Source of the DNA: Rhodosorus marinus
Taxonomy: Eukaryota > Rhodophyta > Stylonematophyceae > Stylonematales > Stylonemataceae
Reading direction: 5' to 3'
Length of the DNA stretch: 64,000 bases
NCBI GenBank assembly: GCA_029953675.1
Contig: JAMWBK010000010.1
Coordinates: 1,407,001-1,471,000, forward strand
Numbering within the stretch: the stretch's first letter is position 1; the number at the start of each line of letters is the position of its first letter. Shown piece after piece: positions 36,747 through 47,168 of this stretch. A program made the position numbers and the translations under genes. Under the pieces are notes generated by a model. It was not told the origin of the DNA, ran no database searches, and saw only the letters and a program-made list of their open reading frames with translations.

Positions 36747-37063
36747 TCTTCAACTAGTGCTTCAGGGTTTCTTTGACTGCGAAATGAGGTACCCTGAAGC
36801 AGCAAGAACGTGCAAGTTGTATCTACTGGATTTCTTTGGTTGGCGTGGGTTGTTGTTGATCGTCGCTCTGATAGCTATTCCATTCAAAATTCTGACTTTT
36901 ATGCTCAGGATTGAGGGGGTTTCCTTCAGCGCGAAAGGGCCGATGACCAAGAATGCCCTCCCGCGCCCCTCTGTGGTTGGGATTTCTACTTGGGAGGCTT
37001 GCTGATGCTGATTTCGACCTTTAACACCGAAATGAGCCGTTTCGTTGTCATCCATTGAAGATT

Positions 37064-37692
37064 CTAGAGTGGTATACACACAAGCCAACATTTAGATGTC
37101 CAAATATCAACCATTTTAACCCTTCGCGGAGCTCTACGCGATGATATGGCACTTTGATTGTTGTATTTGTGTTGAATGGTCTGTCTCTGGCTTACCGGTT
37201 CCAGCGGCTCGAACTCATCGATTGCAATAGTCGTAGAGGTTTGTGGATTTAGATATGCTTCTTTTCCCCTTTGTTGCGCTCTCTTCTGAACTTCCAAAGC
37301 AACATCTGCGCATCTTTGAATAGCTGCTCCAGCAGCGTGGAGTACGACCACACATGCCTTTTTCTTCCTTTCCCTCGCCCTGAGGAGTGCCTCCACACGA
37401 CTTACCAACTCGGCATGGCCGTTTCTTCTTGTAATAAATAGATCAACTCCTCTCGTTGTACCTGGATCGTGCTCGATTGGTCTCCTCCACCTGCGATCTT
37501 AGGAACAACCCCCGCAAAGAGTGAATCAGCTCTGCAATCCATGCTCAGAAAGAAGAACCCGCGTCGCTCAACGTATAACCCACATTGTCGTTTATCAAAC
37601 AGTTTCCTAGGAATCTCAGAGTCCCCCTTCTCAGAGCCCTCTTCGCTGTCCTGCTCATCCACTGCGGCATCTGAAACTCTTGAACGCTTCAT
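37064..37692 (-). CDS. POP7: RNase P/MRP Rpp20 (POP7)-like Alba-domain protein
   Basis: Two exons, 37692-37584 and 37461-37064, give 168 residues. Rpp20 pairs with Rpp25 on RNase P/MRP RNA for tRNA 5' and rRNA processing. After an acidic N-terminus (M-K-R-S-R...), the Alba fold reads D-L-F-I-T-R-R-N-G-H-A-E-L (first strand and helix), K-K-A-C-V-V-V-L-H-A-A-G-A-A-I-Q-R-C (central strand and helix), T-S-T-T-I-A-I-D-E-F-E-P (third strand) and K-Y-N-N-Q-S-A-I near the end. The layout fits Rpp20 better than archaeal Alba. A strong GTAAGC donor lies right after E-P-L-E-P; splicing there would give a shorter C-terminus, but the unspliced reading keeps the N-N-x-S-A-I block, so I prefer it. Confidence 0.7.
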
Positions 37693-38029
37693 CTTCTCTA
37701 TAGGAAGCTATTTTGAAACTGATCGCCGCAGAGTGTGCAAGGCAAGGTCGGACAACCAAGCCATACATCCAATTCTAATCCTCAAAACTAGGTCATCGTG
37801 AACCGCCCACCACATCCGCCCCGTTGGGGACTACCTAGATATTGATTCGGTAGAGTTCGCAAAGCGGACATACTCAGATACCATGTTGACAAATCTCAAC
37901 TTTGAAATCACTAAGACGAATGGAACTATCATTTTATCCATTTTCTTCGTGCGTAGAGTACAGCAATCTTCGACAAGCTCGGCAAGGAAGCAATATACAG
38001 CACGGGGTTTTGGTAGATAGACGACAAGC
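37693..38029. other. Short intergenic region, Rpp20-like gene to IPK1
   Basis: About 340 bases between two tandem minus-strand genes; it holds the IPK1 3' end and the Rpp20-like promoter. Nothing else recognised. Confidence 0.6.
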
Positions 38030-39435
38030 TTAGGTTTTAAATTTTCTCGTCAATTCGGAATCCCGAGTGAACCATTCGTCCACCTTATCCAAGCCTTTCA
38101 CTCCAAGATCGACGACGTTCACTGATCGTTGCCAAGCCCCAGTCTCGTCCTGCTTGAGACATATCATGATGCTAAGGTCCTTTGCTACGGCAGCTATCAT
38201 ATACTCTGCGATGAAGCCTAAGAGGGTCTGGTCATCGAGCTCGCTCAGACCCTCCTTGGCTTTTGTGAATGATTCGTTGCTGCTCTGCTCATTGGCTTGC
38301 GCTGATGTCTCGTATGCGACGAGCTCCCACGGAAGGCTCTACAAATACATTCAGGGATATCAGAGTATGCCTACTGTCACCCACAAGCCAGTTTCTTTTT
38401 GCGTAACACTCACAGTCATGGCTTCGGGATTCATGTACATGTTCCACAGCTTTTCTTCAATTGCTCCTCTGTCTGAATTGAAACGTCGTAGGAGCTCATC
38501 GAGAATGAGCTTTGCGCCATAGGAATCTACGTATTCCTTCGTTTGAATATTTTGAATCTGATCGAGCGTACGAAAGCATACTAGTCCTGTTAACCGTGAG
38601 TCTGGCATTGGGCAGGCTTCTTGAGGTATTTCCTTACGTTGTCTGAGAGTTCCTTGTTCATCTCCATGGCTAGGATGCCTTCTTCTAGCAGGATAGCAGA
38701 AGGAATTTGAGCTTCGATATCGGCGCGCGAGGAAAACGCTTTTCCGTCCTTAAACACTTTGAGCCATTTGTGACCGTTCTCCCAAAGTTCACGAACTGCT
38801 CGTGCTATTCGAACTCTGTCACCGCTGAGAAGATCGGCTGGGTTGTAGGCCCCGACTGCGCCTCTATCGAAAAGCATTCTGAAATCGCAGAAAGAGCCAT
38901 GTGTAAGATATAGAAGCACTTGCTCAACGATTGTCGAACTGAAGAGTTTCTTCGAGAGAGGGTCAGAGGCTTACTCGAAGAATGCTGTTCTATACTTTTC
39001 AGACAATTCGGGTGGTAGCAGCCGTGAACGAGCGGTGAGATAGTACTTTGGCTTCAGCTCGAGGCACCAGGATCCCGCGCCAAAGCTAGCGGAGAAGTTT
39101 TTCTTCAGTAAGACCGATGGGCGCTCCTTGTCAATCGCATGGGCGACCTTCCCATGCTTCCGGACGGGTTCAACTCTTTTCTCGAGCGCCTCCAAAAACT
39201 CACGAGTACACGGCACTGGTGTTCCAGGGTCGGCATACTTGCCGCCGACAAGAGGCATCATGACACTGCGTATGAATTGCTCCTCGCTGTCTCCAGCCTC
39301 CGCGGAATCTTCAAGAGCAATTCTGAGCACCTTCCCCGTAAGCACCGAACTTTCCGGTCCATGATACGCAGCAATCAAGTGAGCGCTGCCTTCCGCAATG
39401 TATTCATAGTCTTCTGCACGGAGAACGACTGTCAT
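38030..39435 (-). CDS. IPK1: Inositol-pentakisphosphate 2-kinase
   Basis: Four exons, 39435-38975, 38878-38638, 38557-38414 and 38338-38030, give 384 residues. The enzyme makes inositol hexakisphosphate (phytate) from InsP5. Family blocks run in order: Y-I-A-E-G-S-A-H-L near the N-terminus, G-K-V-L-R, M-M-P-L-V-G-G-K-Y-A, the metal/nucleotide block C-L-E-L-K-P-K, Y-N-P-A-D-L-L-S-G, and A-A-V-A-K-D-L-S-I-M-I near the C-terminus (usually A-T-A-K-D-C-S-I-M). The second intron is placed at a GTAAGG donor and a downstream acceptor that restores phase; nearer acceptors would make introns under 55 bases or break the frame. Start at the first ATG (39435). It shares a promoter region with RFC4. Confidence 0.92.
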
Positions 39436-39959
39436 CTTGACCTTATCCACTTCTGCCAACTACACTCGCAGAGCTCTCTCCGTTTTCAATTGCCCGAAAC
39501 CAATCCGGTCTCCTCAGCGTTTGCTGTTGTCTTCTCGGACGGAAACAAAAACGTTTCATGATTGGCTCAAAGCGAATCTCCAACTCTTCCCAACAATAAT
39601 AATTGGCTACAATCACCTAAAATAAAGCAAATTAATTGGTTTATGATGTCTAATACCTTGCAAACTACTTATCAATTGGGGCAATATGTATTGTATTTGC
39701 TTATTATTATCAAGAATAATTTTTTAACCTTATCAATTGGGTAAAACTAATGTAAGTTGCTTATTACTCAGTCCTTCATTGGGTTTTGCTCAGCGGGAAA
39801 GATTTTAATTGGCTATATTCTATCCAATATTGGTTTCCGATGGTGTTTATATAGGAAAGTGGGGGGAAGGGGATGTAGGCTAGTGGTAGCAGTGGGCTCG
39901 GGGAGGGCGTGATGACGATCTTGTGAGGGTATTGTTCGAAGGAAAAGGTGAAAGTAACA
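39436..39959. promoter_or_regulatory. Divergent IPK1/RFC4 promoter with clustered CCAAT boxes
   Basis: ATTGG (the CCAAT complement) occurs at 39561, 39602, 39635, 39675, 39736, 39778, 39808 and 39829, and CCAAT itself at 39824. Two copies share a longer context, tatcaattggg. This is the NF-Y core site. The cluster sits in an AT-rich block between two genes that point away from each other. Regulation by NF-Y is inference; the motif count is read directly. Confidence 0.5.
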
Positions 39960-41597
39960 ATGGATATTGGAGATCGGGCATCAGTATTGAGTACGCCATG
40001 GGTGGAAAAATATCGCCCCGTGAAAATTAAAGATGTTGCGCATCAAACGGAGGTGGGTTCAGCTTTGGGCATCAGCTTTGATACTCAGCTTGGATAGTAG
40101 GCTCGTGGATTTTTTATTTCTGAATCGCCCGTAGCTTAAGCCTCATCGTGTGTCAGATGAGCCCTGTATTTTTTTACCTGTTTTGGGATTGCGCCTGCTG
40201 CCGATCGATCGTGGGACGGAACGGAATCCTCCCTTTCTCAACGGTGTTTTTCTGCCGGATGTAGGTAGTTGCAGCTCTGGAGCAAGCCGTGGAGAGAGGT
40301 GGTGGGAATCTTCCTCATTTGCTCTTTTACGGACCCCCGGGCACCGGGAAGACGTCGCTTGCTCTGGCCCTAGTGCGTGAGATTTTTCCGAAGGAGATAT
40401 TGTCACAGCGCGTGCTTGAATTGAATGCTTCCGATGAGCGAGGGATTCGCGTCGTACGGGAAAAGATCAAGGGATTTGCTCAAGGAGTAAGTTGAGTAAC
40501 CTTGCTGGCGCGTATCGCTGTCCGAAGCTTGACCTAACCACAAGCATCCTCCTTTGTTGAAATCCTTTATAGGCTGTAGGACAAGCTAAGGTCAAGGATG
40601 GCAAAACTATCCCTTCGTTCAAGGTAATCATACTCGATGAAGCTGACGCGGTTACAGGTGAAGCACAAACTGCTCTTCGTCGAACCATGGAGACGTACTC
40701 CACTGTCACTCGCTTTGTACTGATTTGCAATTACATATCGAGGTAGGAACGGTTCTGCAAAGTGAAGATCCAGGCTTTCCATGAATGGAATTTTCAAGCT
40801 GCTGAAGACGGAACCGATTTCCCGTGTCCTAATCCACAGGATCATCGCTCCACTGGCGTCGAGATGTGCAAAGTTCAGATTTCAACCGCTTCCAACTGAG
40901 GTTTCGTTTAACAGACTGTCCATGATTTGCAAATCCGAGCAAGTCACCGCTTCCGAAGATCTGCTTAAACTGATTATCACGAGGACCAACGGCGATCTAA
41001 GGAAGGCGTTAATGACTCTACAGAGTGCATCCAGAATGGTCCCGCACGGTAAGATTCATGCTCTAAGTATGCAGACGTTGCCAAGTTCACTAAACCCGAA
41101 AAGAACGTGTGTGGTAAACAGGGAGCGAAATTGGCGATAAAGAAATCGCGCTCGCGTCGGGAGAGGTGCCACAGGAGCTCCTCGAGCGATTTAGATCCGC
41201 GATGTTTGCAGATTCTAGCTTTGAGAACGTGCAGTCAGTAGTCGATGATGTTGTCCTAGGAGGGTATCCCGCCGACGGTCTTCTGCATCAACTCTGTGAT
41301 CTGTTGGTCGAAGAAGAGTATGTGTCTTGCTTGCTTCCACAAGTCTTTCTCGAGGGCTGATGACTCACATAACTTCAACCTAACCATGGGGTTTGTCCGT
41401 GCTTGTAATCTGTGTCTTTCGGTAGCTATGCAGAGCTTGATGAACTCCAAAAGTCCGCATTGATTATGAAAATGGCTCGTGCAGAGAGTTGCTTGGCGGA
41501 TGGTGCTTCAGAGAGGCTGCAGCTTCTTGATGTCGGCGCGAGGGGCATGTACATATCGAAATCTCGAGAGAACTCGAGCTCTTTGTTCAAAGTATAA
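39960..41597 (+). CDS. RFC4: Replication factor C small subunit, RFC4 type
   Basis: Six exons, 39960-40052, 40265-40486, 40573-40742, 40840-41048, 41122-41317 and 41426-41597, give 353 residues. RFC loads the PCNA clamp at primer ends. It opens with P-W-V-E-K-Y-R-P (RFC box II). Walker A is G-P-P-G-T-G-K-T at 54-61, followed by [11 protein letters not shown]. Walker B is V-I-I-L-D-E-A-D. The sensor C-N-Y and the S-R-C arginine finger (A-S-R-C-A-K-F) follow. The C-terminal collar domain is complete. N-L-P-H-L-L-F-Y-G and D-V-A-H-Q-T-E-V-V point to RFC4 rather than RFC2, 3 or 5. The first intron (212 bases) is long for this window. Confidence 0.95.
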
Positions 41598-41693
41598 GGC
41601 AAGACAGAAGGACAACTTCGAAAACACAGCATCAACTTGCTTGTAAGGGGTGTTATTTCCTTATTTTCGTGTCTCAGTAGGAAGCAGACAAGT

Positions 41694-41738
41694 GAGCTGG
41701 CAAAGGCCTTGAACTGGATGCAAGGCCTTTGCCAGCTC
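41694..41738. repeat. Perfect 18-bp hairpin between convergent RFC4 and LeuD genes
   Basis: 41694-41711 (gagctggcaaaggccttg) is the exact reverse complement of 41721-41738, with a 9-base loop. It lies 97 bases past the RFC4 stop and 145 bases past the LeuD stop on the other strand, so it would sit in one or both 3' UTRs. Seen directly in sequence; function unknown. Confidence 0.95.
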
Positions 41739-41882
41739 TGTAATGGTGTTTAAAGGGACGGTGTCCGGTATCTTTGCACGTGTGGAAAATAATTAGCGTC
41801 CGTCGTTTTTCATGAACTGATCATTCCCGTTGCCCTTGCATATTCAAAGATTCCTGTGATCGCAAAAGAAAACGCAAAATGC

Positions 41883-42942
41883 TTAACGACAATCGCATGA
41901 CTGCAAACGAGCTTGAAGCAATGTGTGGCCCGCAAAATTACCTCCAGCATCGACAACGGGCTGAACGTCTCCCAGCGATTTCAGTTCTATCGTCTCTCCC
42001 GTCCTCTCATTGGTTATAGTTTTCTCGTTGAACCGGATAGTAGCGGTGTCACCCTAATTGAACATCAGCGTATAGCAAGCCCGTCAGATTTTCGCACTCG
42101 CATGCTCTGAGGACTAAGCGACGAGCACTCACCGTTTCGAACTTGTCTACAATAGGTTCTGCAACCTCCCACGGGTACAGTTCTCCAGTCGCTGAACAGT
42201 TTCGGAAGAAAATACGTGCGTACGATTCCGCAACAACGGCCTTACCGCCGGCAGCGCCAATTGCGATTGGTGCGTGCTCTCTTGACGATCCACAACCAAA
42301 GTTCTCTCCGGCGACAATAATTTCATATTCTGTTCTCATCTCTCCCTTTTTCACGTACCTGCAACGTCAGAACGGTTCCGGTCAGAGACGGTGCTCAAAG
42401 CCACGATTCATTTCACCTACTTGGGAGCAATCGGATCATAGGCATTGGCACATACTCACTTTGTTTCATAGAGCTCATCTGGGAGGCCGATCATCGCGTA
42501 GGACCCAAGCTTCTCATACTCATCTGGCACCGAGGGCACTAGAGTCAAATACTCCGCTGGAATGATCTGTTTTAGGGAATGTTATGTTCAGCCAACTCCG
42601 CAGAAACGCCACTCAACCAAAAACCAAATCAACGACGACTCACAAAGCCCATACCTGATCAGTATCGATATTGTCCTTGCAGACAAAGACTTTCCCCGAC
42701 AATTCATTTCCTGAACGCTTTCTCCCAACCTCACAAACCTCCTCCATGGTCTTCATCCTCCACACACCTTTCCCAGACCTAACGGATCCTCCATTCTCTC
42801 CTCGACAAACACTCACAGACCTCGACCACCAACCACAAGAAAATCGGTCAGGCTTAAAAACAAAAAAACTCGTCCCCCAAAAAATCAACTCAACTCACCT
42901 CCCAACAAAGGAAGACACTCCAAGTCCAGATACAAACGCCAT
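41883..42942 (-). CDS. leuD: 3-isopropylmalate dehydratase small subunit, plastid-targeted
   Basis: Five exons, 42942-42899, 42820-42655, 42566-42460, 42358-42133 and 42053-41883, give 237 residues. With the large subunit it isomerises isopropylmalate in leucine synthesis. The leader [15 protein letters not shown] and the next 25 basic, Ser-rich residues form a classic red-algal type plastid transit peptide. The mature part has [14 protein letters not shown], the swivel-domain signature [22 protein letters not shown] and D-A-G-G-N-F-A. This is the separate bacterial/plant-type small subunit, not the fused fungal enzyme. The large subunit is not in the window. Confidence 0.94.
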
Positions 42943-44449
42943 AGCTCAACCAAAAAGAAAACACACCCCTGTCCCCCTACAAAAAAGAAATTAAAAACAC
43001 CTACTCTCCTATAAATCTAACCAAAAACACAATTATCTTTTTATTAACCTCTCCCTCACTCCCGCACTCCCTCACTCCCCTTCCTCTCTCCGTCCCTCCC
43101 CAAACCTCTTCACCTTCTTCCCCAAACCCCTCGTCATATAAATACACAAAAAAAAATCTCTCGTCGACTTACCATTCCAAAAATATCAAAAAAATCCCCC
43201 CTTTCATCGCACCGAATCTATTCCTCCAAAATTCAATATGATTTCAAGTAAACAAAAATTATTATCTAAACAGGAGAAAATACTTCAGTGTAAACAATTT
43301 CTATTAAATTTCATTATCGTTGGAGCTCTGGGCGTTTTCCGTCATGATGGCCGTCGCCCCCCTTTTTTGGTGTTTTTTTTCTATGACGGAAATTCTCCCG
43401 TTTTTCTCCCTGCATCGGAATTTGTTTTAATAATTTAATAATATCGACGTTGATTTTGAGGGGTTTTAACAGGTCAGGGCATTCGCTATCACTGGGAGAG
43501 GTTACTTGCAAGTGGTAGCAATAGTAAGAGCAACGTATCGTCGGTAGTCAGGCAGCTATCCGTATGTGGTGTGTCCCCAGGGCCCTCCGTGTGTCAGAGC
43601 GATCGCTTCGGGAGGGGGGCGGGGTGCCTACTGTTGTCTTCGCCTTTCTACAATCTTCGTACTGTGTTCGATGTCCCTTTTCCTCGACATCGACAGGGGA
43701 AACCGCCCCCATGCGTCGTTGGTTACGGCAATCCTGGAGAAGAGGCTCTGAACGTTCAAGGCAGACAAGGGATTGTCGATGTCAAGGAAAACGGACATAG
43801 AACACAGTACAAAGATTGTAGAAAGGCGAAGAGAGCAGCAGACCCCCTGAAGCAATCACTCCGACGCACAGAGAACCCGACACGAGGTTTGGGTAGTGGA
43901 ATCTGGTATTAATAATATTGGATTCTGGTTTCGACTGGTTTTTGATCTGCTACTTTGTTGTTGCATTTCTTCCAGTTTGCGCAGCGGGGTTTGGAATTGG
44001 GGTGATGAAGATGGGGGCTTGTTGTCTTGTCTGGTTTAGTATCTTGGTCTGCTTTCTTCAGTCTTGTAGTGATGATTTTAGTTATCAGAGTTCATTTTCC
44101 TCATGAGTTCCACGACTTGGTTAGTGGTTATTTGGTACTGCGCACCTGCTGGTGGACGATTAGGGCTCGTAGATGCACTCGCGCCCGGAAGCAGGACCCT
44201 TCAGAACAGCAATAATGGTATTGCGCTTCTGTAGCAGGTCGCCTGGATCAGAAAAGATTCCCACTTCCCTGGGATGGCGGGTCTTGCGCTGCGCAGTCTC
44301 ACTTCACGGTGTGTTTACCAAGGAATCAATTGGTTTTCAGCGTTGAGCGCTTAATTATAACGGATCAGTTGATTGTTTATCAAGTTAGTATTGGCATGCA
44401 ATGGGAAAAACGACGACGTGCCCTGGAGGGTCCCAGGTCCGTTCGCACC
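42943..44449. other. Intergenic region holding a long inverted repeat
   Basis: About 1.5 kb between two tandem minus-strand genes. The LeuD 5' flank (42943-43200) is strongly C/A-rich. The long hairpin at 43637-43832 is the main structure. No coding exon that I can support. Confidence 0.6.
43637..43832 (-). repeat. Long near-perfect inverted repeat: 59-bp arms, 78-nt spacer
   Basis: 43637-43695 is the reverse complement of 43774-43832 with 55 of 59 identities. Weaker pairing continues outward for about 15 bases. Two of the four mismatches become G-U pairs if the minus strand is transcribed (57 of 59 paired) but are A-C mismatches on the plus strand, so a minus-strand hairpin RNA is favoured. 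The spacer has no obvious open frame of interest. It could be a hairpin RNA/microRNA precursor or a foldback element; sequence alone does not decide. Confidence 0.9.
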
Positions 44450-46003
44450 CTATACTTTCAGATGTCGAGCCTTCGGTTCCTGGACGAGTCCAACTGGTAC
44501 CAGCCACAGTAAAGAGTTTTTGCCCAAGATGTGCCTAAAGTTATTAATTATCCCGCGGTTGTAAGAAACGAAGTCCTGGCGAAGACCCAACCAGCCAGTG
44601 TGAGACATGTGTATCGACAGACCTGAGGAATGAACTACCTGTATGAAACAAGTGAAGGGCGGGTACATACCTTGCGTGCCGTTTCTTTCATGGATTCCAC
44701 TTGCGTCTTATTGAGCGCTGCGAGATAGAGGGTGTAGCTCATCAAGCCAAAAACTCCAACAAACGTAATGAAAGCAATCATCGACGAAAACGGTAGACTG
44801 ACGCTGAGAGCAACAATGGCATTACTGTGAAGCTGTTGACAGACAAGCAGAGCTTTCGTGTCAGTCGAGAAAGGGTGTATATATCCAATGCAACTATGTT
44901 CAATCGCTCTTGGGATTACCTTTGGTCCATGATGCATATGCGTAAAGAATCGGATGAAAATGAACGTGTAATACCCCGTTGACAACTCCACATATATTAA
45001 GAACAGGAGAAAAAACTTCATGTTCTTGTGCCCAACGCAGTTGCCTAGCCATGGGCAATGGTGGTCCATGCGAAGCACACACCTGGACAATGAGGTAGTT
45101 TTAGTGCTCTTTGTGTTCGCCACATGAAAGAGTTTGGGCTCACGGGCACGAGACAGTGCGAGCTACTCACCTATGGCAATAACTGCAATGATACACACGT
45201 GGGGGTTTGATGTCGTTACATCTTGTGCACCTCGGAACTTCCTCACTCGGTTGACTCTCTGAAATCATGGCCTGAAGAACGCTCTGGTTTTCAACGTCAT
45301 CTCCTTCATCCTCTCCCACCTCCGTATCCTCTGGATACTGCAAATCCGGTCTCATGCGCCTCTACGAAACATGTTCCACAAATCAAGAAGAGCCTCTCAG
45401 CTCCAGAGAGGTGCGCCCCGACACACAATCTGAAGTCTATTGCCTTACCCAGTCCCTCGCTCCTCCTGGGTCTGTCATGTGACCCCTGATATAACTTATG
45501 AGCGTCATCATTATGAAGAAACAGAACTGAAGACTATATTCTAAATTCGATTTTCTCACTGATCGAACCTCCGGTGAAACAGAAGACCAGCTCCCTTCTC
45601 CAATTGCGACGACTTTCCAGATTGGGCAACACAATCAAAAGAACGTGATTCTTCTCAGAAATTCGTACAAGTTTGCTCGAGAATGCCTCATGTAGTTCGT
45701 ACCTGTGACATTCCTTATCCTCACAGGCCACTTTTTTGGCTGATATGAAACCTTCCCATCTGGTCCTCTCACAGGGAGATGCTGAACTGGACGGCCTGTA
45801 CGAATTTCTACAGTTTTCGTTGGATGAGCAAGAGGATCCATGTACAACATGACGTTTGCCATCACCGCCGGAAACAGAATCAAGAACAACACAAATGCCA
45901 CATAACAAGCAGCCTCCTTCCGCAGCTCCGCCGCTGCTGTAGGAGCCGTCGTACAACACCAACAAACTCCGCACTCATCCTCGTCGAAGCATTCACAACA
46001 CAT
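44450..46003 (-). CDS. DHHC-type protein S-palmitoyltransferase
   Basis: Six exons, 46003-45703, 45540-45449, 45361-45171, 45082-44920, 44832-44671 and 44575-44450, give 344 residues. It attaches palmitate to cysteines of membrane-associated proteins. The N-terminus is Cys-rich (M-C-C-E-C-F...). Transmembrane segments lie at about 30-55 and 105-130. Next comes the zinc-binding Cys-rich domain C-T-R-C-N-D-I-K-P-P-R, H-C-S-Y-C-H-R-C-V and the catalytic D-H-H-C-P-W at about 200, with N-C-V-G-H-K-N. Two more membrane segments follow. The closing Y-N-R-G-I-I-N-N-F...L-L-W-L-V-P-V matches the post-TM4 motif of the family. The last intron is set at 95 bases; a nearer acceptor would make it only 32. 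Confidence 0.94.
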
Positions 46004-47168
46004 GCTTCCCTACGCTTACTCGCAAGTAACAACCCTCTCCAAACCATACAGAGCACCAACCGCAAAACGCACTCACACAGAAAAATCGTCGCTCACCTTA
46101 CTCACATCCTCATATCTCATGGGCCACTACGTCACAGGAATATTGCTTGCTTCTTCCACACGTCTACAGTTCCTTATCAGCATTTGTCCTCAGATGGGAT
46201 TCTCCATACCAACCCTGTCGACACCTGCTTGACTACTAGCCCCACCCTCACGTTTCGTCTTCAACTTGCGAATTCCGCCATCGACAAATACTTCCCACCC
46301 TGAACAACAGGCGAAATTCTTATTTTATAAAAGAAAATAAGATGGACAGCTGTCCGTTAACTGCTTTTTTGAAGCTGGGGATGTGGATCAGTCTATTTGG
46401 GAGGGGGGACTGGTTTGGATGGCATCGACAGGTCTCTTTTGACGATTTCGGCCATGGGACGACTGAAATTTTATAGTGAAAAAATGATCATACAGCCACA
46501 TTCTCCGGATCTAATACTGTTGAATCCATATCTTTTGTCACCTGAGTTGTTGATAAACGTGAGAGATAGTCGAACAGGCTTGACCAGCTTTCCCCCGAAC
46601 CGCCATAGTCGAAGCTAGTCCAACTCATTAGTGGACAGGATAGTTCAAAATAATTGCGAAGAATTTCTACGGGCTCAGAGTCGTAAGGGTGAACATCCCT
46701 ACAAGTGATCCGCTGAAAACAGTTTGGCTAACCTCCTCGAAGTTCCAACAATGGCTTTGCTGAATTCAAGTATTTGTATAAAATGAACGGGGATGTAAGC
46801 GTGTGTGTGGAAGGTGATTGGGCTGAAAGCTGAGTGAAGCGGAGGCCTAATTCTTCTTCTTCTCTCCCTCTTTCTTTTTCGTTCGTGTGGGGGTGATTAG
46901 TTGAGTGAAGCCTTAAATAGTAGTTTTTACATGCGTTCCTGTCCTGGCAGTGACGGATAAGAATCGTTTCCCAGTGTCCGTCACCTGGAAAAGCGGTTTC
47001 TGAGACAGTCTGCGGCGACTACACAACTGGGTTCGTGGGCAGATTGTCAACCTCCCATTTGGGCCTATCTCTTCTGGGTTTTGTTCATCTCATCGAGACG
47101 ATTTGCAATCCGCGAACGAATGCTGCCCTGTCTTCTCGGTCTGTTAGTTTTTCCGGTAGGGTTATTCC
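46004..47168. other. Intergenic region between DHHC and Sen1-like genes
   Basis: About 1.2 kb. Includes the DHHC promoter and the 3' flank of the helicase gene, which has T/C-rich stretches. Short open frames only; nothing supported. Confidence 0.6.

Larger units (their letters stand above)
35714..37063. other. Intergenic region between the PPR and Rpp20-like genes
   Basis: About 1.35 kb. Contains a 22-bp tandem repeat (36160-36212) and three CACGTG hexamers (36594, 36686, 36741), both listed separately. The two neighbours are tandem on the minus strand, so this includes the PPR promoter. No coding feature. Confidence 0.6.

Noticed and set aside
38602-38637. 36-base intron in IPK1
   Set aside because: Does not restore the frame. 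An 80-base intron using the same donor does.
44639-44670. 32-base intron in the DHHC gene
   Set aside because: Far below other intron sizes; a 95-base alternative keeps phase and gives the family C-terminal motif.
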